From JBGSYJ01 sp041748075 (GTDB lineage: Bacteria; Acidobacteriota; Thermoanaerobaculia; Gp7-AA8), in NCBI GenBank assembly GCA_041748075.1, contig JBGTDX010000158.1, positions 1 to 18,373 of the forward strand: 18,373 nucleotides of DNA. The letters run 5' to 3'. Below, piece by piece: positions 13,318-18,373 of this stretch. The notes beneath the pieces are model-generated. The model worked only from the letters and a program-made list of their open reading frames with translations. It was not told the DNA's origin and did not search any database. Within the stretch, counting starts at the first letter, position 1. Every line of letters begins with the position of its first letter. The translations under genes and the position numbers were made by a program.

Positions 13318-14010
13318 ATGAGATGTTCGGTCATCATTCCTGCCGCAGGTTTGGGCACACGCTTCGGCGGTGCGGTTCCCAAGCAGTTTCTGCCGCTTCG
13401 GGGCCGTCCTCTGATCGCTCACGCGGTCGAACGGTTTCTTGCGGAAGATGTTGTCGATCAGGTGATCATCTGCGGATCCGGAGAACACCTGTCCACGCTC
13501 GAACGGTTCAGCGCCGGGCGTGCATGGGACCGCGTCGCGATCATCGAGGGAGGAGAAACGCGCCGGGATTCGGTCGCGGCAGGCGTGCGGGCGGCCGGGC
13601 AGACATCGGTCGAGCTCGTCGCAGTGCACGATGCCGTACGGCCTTTTTTCGGCTCGAGCACGTTCAGGGCAGTTCTCGAAGCCGCCGCCGCAAGCGGGGC
13701 AGCGCTTCCTGCATTGCGTCTGACTGAAACGATTCACCGCGTCGAGGAGGGTTTTGTGGCCGAGACTCCGGACCGGAATCACTATTACAGCGCGCAAACG
13801 CCGCAGTGTTTCAGAATTGAATTACTGAGAGAGGTGCTCGACCGCGCGATCGAGGAGGGATACCCTGCTACCGATGAAGCAGGCGTCGCGGCCAGATACG
13901 GGCATCGTGTGAAGATCGTTACCGGAGACCTCACGAACATCAAGATCACGCACCTTGAAGACCTCCAGGCAGCGGAATTGAATTTCGACCGCTGGGCGAT
14001 GCAGATATGA
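13318..14010 (+). CDS. ispD: 2-C-methyl-D-erythritol 4-phosphate cytidylyltransferase
   Basis: The 230-residue enzyme makes CDP-ME in the MEP isoprenoid pathway. Motifs: IPAAGLGTRFGGAVPKQF (7-24, CTP loop), GGETRRDSVAAG, VHDAVRPFF, SAQTPQCF, YPATDEAG and GDLTNIKIT. The ATG at 13318 fits the family N-terminus, but no Shine-Dalgarno precedes it because the heptad element reaches almost to the start codon. ispF overlaps its stop (ATGA), so the two are coupled. Confidence 0.96.
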   Translation: MRCSVIIPAAGLGTRFGGAVPKQFLPLRGRPLIAHAVERFLAEDVVDQVIICGSGEHLSTLERFSAGRAWDRVAIIEGGETRRDSVAAGVRAAGQTSVELVAVHDAVRPFFGSSTFRAVLEAAAASGAALPALRLTETIHRVEEGFVAETPDRNHYYSAQTPQCFRIELLREVLDRAIEEGYPATDEAGVAARYGHRVKIVTGDLTNIKITHLEDLQAAELNFDRWAMQI

Positions 14011-14504
14011 ACCGCATTGGCATGGGCATCGACGTACATGCTTTTGACGAGGAGCGGCCGCTCGTTCTGGGCGGCGTGAGAATTGCCGATCGCGGCGGGC
14101 TTGCAGGACACTCGGACGCCGATGCCGTGCTTCATGCGATTACCGATGCCCTTCTTGGAGCCGTCGGCGCCGGTGACATCGGAGAGCACTTCCCTTCGAA
14201 CGATCCACGCTGGCAGAACGCCGATTCATCGATCTTTCTGAGCGAGGCGGTTCACTCGGTTACCGAACGCGACGGTACGATCGTGAATCTGGACGTGACG
14301 ATCATTGCCCAGCAGCCGAAGCTCGCCCCGCATCGCGCGGCCATCCGCGCATCTGTGGCTCGCCTGGCAGGCCTTCGCGAGGATCAGGTCAGCATCAAAG
14401 CGACGACAACCGATCACCTCGGGGCCCTCGGCCGGGCCGAAGGGATCTGCGCGATGGCCATCGTGCTCATCGAGGTGCAGCCGAATTTTTCGATTGAGCA
14501 CTGA
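14007..14504 (+). CDS. ispF: 2-C-methyl-D-erythritol 2,4-cyclodiphosphate synthase
   Basis: The 165-residue enzyme cyclises CDP-ME-2P to MEcPP, two steps after IspD. The metal-site motif MGIDVHAF, the GHSDADAVLHAITDALLGA block, GDIGEHFPSNDPRW and the C-terminal KATTTDHLGALGRAEGI are intact. Length is normal for the trimeric enzyme. It overlaps ispD by 4 nt. Heptad element 3 begins 5 nt after its TGA. Confidence 0.97.
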   Translation: MNRIGMGIDVHAFDEERPLVLGGVRIADRGGLAGHSDADAVLHAITDALLGAVGAGDIGEHFPSNDPRWQNADSSIFLSEAVHSVTERDGTIVNLDVTIIAQQPKLAPHRAAIRASVARLAGLREDQVSIKATTTDHLGALGRAEGICAMAIVLIEVQPNFSIEH

Positions 14505-14509
14505 CGGGG

Positions 14510-14661
14510 AGTAGTCAGTAGTCAGTAGCCCCCCCCGCCATGCGTACTGATCAACAGCACGCCTACGGCCACGCTCGTCTTCGAGGGCGAGGGAACCTCC
14601 CCTGTTGAGCCGACCCTGGACGGGGGCTACTGACTCCCGACTACTGACTCCTGACTACTTC
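14510..14661. repeat. Heptad-repeat element 3 (ispF/gltX gap)
   Basis: The left array 14510-14528 consists of GTAGTCA units; the right array 14627-14661 consists of CTACTGA, CTCCCGA, CTACTGA, CTCCTGA and CTACTTC. The arms are inverted relative to each other, next to an 8-base C run (14529-14536) and a 5-base G run (14622-14626) that extend the pairing. The loop holds a further inverted pair, TCAACAG (14551-14557) and CTGTTGA (14602-14608). There is no T tail of the intrinsic-terminator kind. Confidence 0.9.
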
Positions 14662-14673
14662 CTCAGCTATAGT
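14644..14673 (+). promoter_or_regulatory. Putative gltX promoter with -35 inside the heptad array
   Basis: TATAGT at 14668-14673 (5 of 6 to TATAAT) is preceded after 18 nt by CTGACT at 14644-14649, 4 of 6 to TTGACA and part of the heptad array. The hexamer ends 8 nt before the GTG start, so the transcript would be leaderless or nearly so. Confidence 0.4.
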
Positions 14674-14681
14674 CGCCAATC

Positions 14682-16205
14682 GTGACCAACCACCCGATCC
14701 GCGTCCGCTTCGCGCCCTCACCCACCGGCCACCTTCACGTCGGTGGTGCGCGCACGGCCATCTTCAACTGGCTCTATGCGCGGCGTCACGGCGGCGCTTT
14801 CGTCATCCGCGTGGAAAACACCGATCAGGAGCGCTCGACGCTCGAATCCGAGCAGATGGTCCTCGACGATCTCCGCTGGCTCGGCCTCGACTGGGATGAA
14901 GGACCGCAGATCGGAGGCCCGCACGCGCCGTACCGGCAGTCCGAGCGGCGTCCGACGTATGCGCGCGCCGCCGCGGAACTTCTGGCGAGCGGTCACGCCT
15001 ATCGCTGTTTCTGCGAGGAAGAAGAGCTCGAGACGAGAAGGAAGGAGGCGGAAGCCGCTGGTTTGCCTCCCCACTACGACCTCCGTTGCTTCCGTCTCAT
15101 GCCTGAAGAAGTTGAGCGGAATCTCAAACAAGAGAAGCCCTTCGTCGTTCGCTTTCATGTACCGAAGGAGCAGGACAGCGCATTCGATGCGGACGTGACG
15201 ATCCACGATCTCATTCGAGGAGAGGTGATGTGGAAGAAGGAGTCGCTCGGCGACTTCATCGTGCTGCGCTCGGACGGAATGCCAACGTACAACTTCTCTG
15301 TCGTTGTCGACGATCACGACATGGAGATCACGCATGTGATCCGCGCCGAAGAGCATCTGACGAACACGCACCGCCAGGTGCTGATTTATCGCGCGCTCGG
15401 CTGGCCTGTGCCGGAGTTCGCTCACGTCTCACTCATCCTGGGTGAAGATCGGACGAAGCTTTCGAAGCGTCACGGAGCGACTTCCGTCGCAGCGTACGCC
15501 GACGAAGGATTTCTCCCGGAGGCGATGCTCAACTATCTGGCCCTGCTGGGGTGGTCGACCCCGGATGGTCTCGAGATTTTTTCACGGCAGTATGCCGTCG
15601 AGCATTTCTCGTTCGATCGCGTCAATGCAGCCGCGGCGGTCTTCGATCCAAAGAAATTCGAGTGGGTGAACGGTCAGTATCTGCATGCGGCAACACCGGA
15701 ATCCCTCCGTGCGCTGATTCAGGTCCGACTGGAAGCCCTCGCATGGGTGGAGTCCGACACGCCCCATGTGCGCGATTGGCTCGACCAGGCGATTGAACTG
15801 GTGCAGAAGAGCGTCACGCGGGTTTACGGCCTGCTCGATGCGCTGGAGTTCTTCTTCCGCTATGAAGTCCACACCATCCTCGAGCACGAGGAGAACAGGC
15901 AGGTGCTCAGCGATCCGGAGACACCAGGGCTGTTGCGGCTTCTGGTCGAGGATCTCAGAAGTCACGGAGTGCCGGAGGATTCCGAGGCGTATCACGCACT
16001 AGCCGACCGGATGAAGTCCTCGAGCGGGCTGAAGGGGAAGAAGTTGTTCATGCCGATGCGGGTGGCCCTCACGGGGTGGACGCACGGTCCGGAGCTTCAC
16101 CGAACGATACCGCTCCTCGAGCGTGGAAGCCGTGTAGAAGGTCTGGGGCCCGTGAAGCCGCCGCTCGCCCGTGTGGAAGCGCTGCTCGAGCAGATCGTTT
16201 CGTGA
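14682..16205 (+). CDS. gltX: Glutamyl-tRNA synthetase
   Basis: The 507-residue class I synthetase charges tRNA-Glu. The HIGH-type motif is HLHVGG within RFAPSPTGHLHVGGARTA (9-26); the KMSKS-type motif is KLSKR at about 259-263. CFC plus a later RC (around 107-134) resembles the zinc site of bacterial GluRS. The C-terminal part is the alpha-helical anticodon-binding domain, and GSRVEGLGPVKPPLARVEAL closes the protein. The start is GTG at 14682 with no Shine-Dalgarno, as expected if leaderless. pyrD overlaps its stop by one base (TGATG). Whether it is discriminating for tRNA-Glu alone cannot be told. Confidence 0.96.
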   Translation: MTNHPIRVRFAPSPTGHLHVGGARTAIFNWLYARRHGGAFVIRVENTDQERSTLESEQMVLDDLRWLGLDWDEGPQIGGPHAPYRQSERRPTYARAAAELLASGHAYRCFCEEEELETRRKEAEAAGLPPHYDLRCFRLMPEEVERNLKQEKPFVVRFHVPKEQDSAFDADVTIHDLIRGEVMWKKESLGDFIVLRSDGMPTYNFSVVVDDHDMEITHVIRAEEHLTNTHRQVLIYRALGWPVPEFAHVSLILGEDRTKLSKRHGATSVAAYADEGFLPEAMLNYLALLGWSTPDGLEIFSRQYAVEHFSFDRVNAAAAVFDPKKFEWVNGQYLHAATPESLRALIQVRLEALAWVESDTPHVRDWLDQAIELVQKSVTRVYGLLDALEFFFRYEVHTILEHEENRQVLSDPETPGLLRLLVEDLRSHGVPEDSEAYHALADRMKSSSGLKGKKLFMPMRVALTGWTHGPELHRTIPLLERGSRVEGLGPVKPPLARVEALLEQIVS

Positions 16206-17263
16206 TGTACAGCGTACTGCGACGGGCGCTGTTCCGTCTCGATCCCGAGGATGCTCACGACATCGCTACGGCGCAGATGATGCGGCTTCAGGACATCGCG
16301 ATGGTACGTCGTCTGATCGCGAGGGCGTTCCGAAGCCGCGAACATCCTGTCGAATTGTGGGGGCTGCGTTTTCCGAATCCCGTCGGAATCGCCGCCGGAT
16401 TTGACAAGAACGCACGAATGGTTCCGATGCTCTCTGCGCTCGGATTCGGATTCATCGAGGTTGGGACGGTCACGCTCAGGCCGCAGGCGGGAAACCCTCG
16501 ACCCCGGATGTTCAGGCTCGCGGAATCGCAGGCGCTGATCAACCGGCTGGGATTCAACAACGAAGGCGCCGAGGCGGTGGCAGCGAGGCTTCGCGCGCTG
16601 TGGTCTTCGATGAGTCCGGAGGGATGGCGGCCGCTGCTGGTGAACATCGGGAAGAATCGTGACGTGATGATCGAGGATGCGGCAAAGAGCTACGAAGAGT
16701 CCTACCGGCTGCTCGGTCCGTTAGCGGACGGCGTCGTGCTGAATGTCTCGTCGCCCAACACGCCCGGGCTGCGCGACCTTCAGAGTCCGGAGCAGCTGCG
16801 TCCCATCCTCGAGCTGGTGCGTGAAGTGCGGCGGAAGTCCGAGTTCCTGCGCGGGGGAGAACACCCGATTCTCGTCAAGATCGCCCCGGATCTCGACGCG
16901 GCTCAGCTTGCGGAAATCGCCGGACTGTGCCGCGAACTGGCGGACGGAATCATCGCGACGAATACCACGCTGAGTCGTGACGGACTGCCATCGCCTGTCG
17001 CCGAGGCCGGTGGACTCTCCGGCAGGCCGCTGTTCGAGAGGTCGACGGACGTGCTCCGAACGTTGCGCGGGCTACTCGGTCCTGACTATCCTCTGATCGG
17101 CGTGGGCGGTATCTTCTCTGCACAGGACGCCATCGCCAAGATCAGTGCCGGCGCGAACCTCGTTCAAGCGTATACCGGCTTCGTCTACGAAGGTCCGGGA
17201 TTTGCGTCGAGGATCAATGCGGGGCTGAAGAATTTAGAATCGAGAATTCAGAATTCAGAGTGA
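16205..17263 (+). CDS. pyrD: Dihydroorotate dehydrogenase, class 2 (quinone-dependent)
   Basis: The 352-residue flavoenzyme oxidises dihydroorotate to orotate and passes electrons to membrane quinone. Class 2 features: an N-terminal amphipathic helical region (RRALFRLDPEDAHDIATAQM), FPNPVGIAAGFDKNA (57-70), LINRLGFNNEGA, and NVSSPNTPGLR (180-190) with the catalytic Ser that replaces the Cys of class 1. FMN-binding VGVGGIFSAQDA-type and AYTGFVYEGP segments follow. The ATG at 16205 overlaps the gltX stop; a longer reading into gltX is rejected. The last eleven or so residues (KNLESRIQNSE) are encoded by heptad repeats, so the native C-terminus has probably been replaced or extended. Confidence 0.96.
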   Translation: MYSVLRRALFRLDPEDAHDIATAQMMRLQDIAMVRRLIARAFRSREHPVELWGLRFPNPVGIAAGFDKNARMVPMLSALGFGFIEVGTVTLRPQAGNPRPRMFRLAESQALINRLGFNNEGAEAVAARLRALWSSMSPEGWRPLLVNIGKNRDVMIEDAAKSYEESYRLLGPLADGVVLNVSSPNTPGLRDLQSPEQLRPILELVREVRRKSEFLRGGEHPILVKIAPDLDAAQLAEIAGLCRELADGIIATNTTLSRDGLPSPVAEAGGLSGRPLFERSTDVLRTLRGLLGPDYPLIGVGGIFSAQDAIAKISAGANLVQAYTGFVYEGPGFASRINAGLKNLESRIQNSE

Positions 17264-17370
17264 GGGGTTCCTGGATTGGCACCGTTGACCTTCCGCGCCG
17301 CTCGACCGTGATCTGGAGGGCTGAAACGGTCGCAGTTTCTGAACTCTGAATTCCCAATTCTAAATTTCCA
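17231..17370. repeat. Heptad-repeat element 4 (pyrD 3' end to rlmB)
   Basis: The left array 17231-17260 (AATTTAGAAT..., then AGAATTC units) lies inside the pyrD coding sequence and ends at its TGA. The right array 17336-17370 has TTTCTGA, ACTCTGA, ATTCCCA, ATTCTAA and ATTTCCA. The 23-nt right core (17344-17366) matches the inverted left arm with two mismatches and one extra 7-nt unit in the left arm, which shows unit-wise expansion. Confidence 0.85.
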
Positions 17371-17379
17371 AAGGACTCC

Positions 17380-18084
17380 ATGATCATCTACGGCTTCAAT
17401 CCGGTCCTCGAGGCGATCCGCTCGCATCCGAAGCGGATTCACTACATCGGAGTTGCGCGCGACCAGCAGGGGAAAGTGCGCAAGATCGTCGTCGAGGCGC
17501 AGCGGCTGGGGATTCCCGTGCGGCAGCTCACTCCGGATCAGATCCAGAAACTGGCGAACGGCGTGCACAACGGCGTGGTCGCCGAGATGTCGCAGGGAGC
17601 CTACGCCGATTTTTATGACGTCGTAGCCCTGCCGGAGACGCGGTTCGTTCTCATTCTCGACGGTATCCAGGATCCGCAGAACTTCGGCGCGATCCTCAGA
17701 GTCGCAGACACGTTCGGGGTGCATCTGGTTGTCATCCCCGAACACGAGAGCGTCGGTCTAACACCCACAGCCGTGAAAGCCTCGGCGGGCGCTTCCGAGT
17801 GGGTGCCAGTGGCGCAGGTGACGAACCTCGCGCGGACGATCGAGCACCTCAAGGAGAACGAATACTGGGTGTACGCGGCCGAGGCTGGTGGAGATTCGAT
17901 CACAGAAGTCGATTTCAGCGGAAAGGTCGCCATCGTGCTCGGCAACGAGGGCAAGGGAATCCGCCGCAATGTCAGCGAGCACTGCGACCGGACGATCTCG
18001 ATTCCCATGCATGGGCACGTCGAGTCGCTGAACGTGGCCGCAGCGGCGGCGGTGGTGTGTTATGAGGTGGTGAGGGGGGAGTAG
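17380..18084 (+). CDS. rlmB: 23S rRNA 2'-O-ribose methyltransferase RlmB (SpoU/TrmH family)
   Basis: The 234-residue protein has the N-terminal substrate-binding part (YGFNPVLEAIRSHPKRIHYI and GVHNGVVAEMS) and the SPOUT knot: motif 1 LDGIQDPQNFGAILRVADTF, motif 2 VLGNEGKGIRR, motif 3 PMHGHVESLNVAAAAAVVCY. RlmB methylates G2251 in the P-loop of 23S rRNA. AAAGGA lies about 5 nt before the ATG, immediately after heptad element 4. Its TAG stop is inside the first unit of element 5. Other SpoU members (TrmH-like) cannot be wholly excluded, but the domain layout and context favour RlmB. Confidence 0.92.
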   Translation: MIIYGFNPVLEAIRSHPKRIHYIGVARDQQGKVRKIVVEAQRLGIPVRQLTPDQIQKLANGVHNGVVAEMSQGAYADFYDVVALPETRFVLILDGIQDPQNFGAILRVADTFGVHLVVIPEHESVGLTPTAVKASAGASEWVPVAQVTNLARTIEHLKENEYWVYAAEAGGDSITEVDFSGKVAIVLGNEGKGIRRNVSEHCDRTISIPMHGHVESLNVAAAAAVVCYEVVRGE

Positions 18085-18192
18085 TCAGTAGATCAGTAGT
18101 CAGTAGTGAGAAGGCAGTATCCGCCAGGTTCGGGTAGGGCGGGCTCCTGACTACTGGCTCCTGACTACTGGCTCCTGACTACTGACTACTCT
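18080..18192. repeat. Heptad-repeat element 5 (rlmB/tRNA-Thr gap)
   Basis: The left array 18080-18107 has GTAGTCA units, interrupted once (GTAGATCAGTAG). The right array 18144-18192 contains seven units alternating CTCCTGA and CTACTGG/CTACTGA, ending CTACTCT. The left array provides the rlmB stop codon. Confidence 0.9.
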
Positions 18193-18201
18193 CCGTGCCC
18201 C

Positions 18202-18231
18202 TTGCCTTCCCCGCCACCCATTTGCTATAAG
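18202..18231 (+). promoter_or_regulatory. Putative promoter of the tRNA-Thr unit
   Basis: TTGCCT at 18202-18207 is followed after 18 nt by TATAAG at 18226-18231 (5 of 6 to TATAAT), with a GC-rich discriminator downstream, as in stable-RNA promoters. It would start transcription near 18238, about 77 nt before the tRNA. Confidence 0.55.
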
Positions 18232-18314
18232 ACTCGGTTCCGGCCTTTCGGGAACAAAGGTGGAGGTTTGCCCGTTTGCCTGCCTGCCGGACTCTTTGAA
18301 AAATCGAAGTACAT

Positions 18315-18373
18315 GCTGGCGTAGCTCAGTTGGTAGAGCAGCTGATTTGTAATCAGCAGGTCGCGGGTTCGAG
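18315..18373 (+). tRNA. tRNA-Thr (anticodon TGT), partial at the window end
   Basis: The acceptor GCTGGCG is followed by TA and a D-arm GCTC...GAGC, the anticodon stem CTGAT/ATCAG with loop TTTGTAA (anticodon TGT, reading ACA), the variable loop and the start of the T-arm GCGGGTTCGAG. The 3' third lies beyond the window. In many bacteria this tRNA begins the tRNA-Thr/Tyr/Gly/Thr-tuf unit. Confidence 0.95.

Noticed and set aside
16076..16204. Longer N-terminus for PyrD inside gltX
   Set aside because: The MYSVLRRALFRLDPE start matches class 2 enzymes and overlaps the gltX stop by one base.
14510..18192. Short tandem repeats that might be read as CRISPR arrays
   Set aside because: Units are 7 nt and contiguous with no unique spacers of regular length, and there are no cas genes.

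Overview
The window comes from a GC-rich bacterial chromosome and is mostly housekeeping DNA. It holds the ribosomal and translation cluster rplM-rpsI-rpsB-tsf-pyrH-frr, followed by ispD-ispF-gltX-pyrD-rlmB and the 5' part of a tRNA-Thr(UGU). The order ispD-ispF-gltX-...-rlmB leading towards tRNA/tuf/secE/nusG-type genes is an ancestral bacterial arrangement also seen in Firmicutes. Here it is joined directly behind frr, and pyrD sits where cysE/cysS are often found. menG and a class 2 (quinone-linked) PyrD point to a menaquinone-based respiratory chain. I lean towards Acidobacteriota or a related phylum because of GC content, gene order and intergenic repeat style. That is an inference; no 16S or other diagnostic marker is present.

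Layout: 1-711 (minus) holds a partial zinc-ribbon protein and a QueD/PTPS-family enzyme with substituted catalytic residues. 838-2723 holds a DUF1802 protein, a convergent hotdog thioesterase, and a membrane-anchored J-domain protein. 2724-4695 is a stress-regulation unit: a SigR-like ECF sigma factor with a long acidic tail, an RsrA-like zinc anti-sigma factor and an ITPA/RdgB-type NTP pyrophosphatase. A perfect SigR-type promoter (GGAAT-N18-GTT) lies upstream. 4696-5950 holds small genes (a 66-residue protein whose stop codon sits in its own terminator loop, a small lipoprotein, and a doubtful His-rich ORF) and a 30-bp perfect inverted repeat. 5951-8192 (minus) is the tightly overlapped menG-folD-coaE operon. 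8193-18084 (plus) is the translation/isoprenoid/pyrimidine block, and 18315-end is tRNA-Thr.

The most unusual structure is a family of heptameric repeats. At least five consecutive non-overlapping gaps of the plus-strand cluster (tsf/pyrH, frr/ispD, ispF/gltX, pyrD/rlmB, rlmB/tRNA) carry an inverted pair of short heptad arrays with the shared core NTNCTGA. The left array begins at or just after the stop codon of the upstream gene, and the right array lies just before the next gene or its promoter. Because the unit is 7 bp and contains a stop triplet, a three-unit array presents stops in every frame of that strand. The repeats have supplied the ends of coding sequences (PyrD tail, RlmB stop) and, in ispD, replaced the usual ribosome-binding region. 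An unrelated palindrome between the lipoprotein gene and coaE likewise supplies the CoaE stop codon. No CRISPR, insertion-sequence transposase, prophage or defence system is visible.
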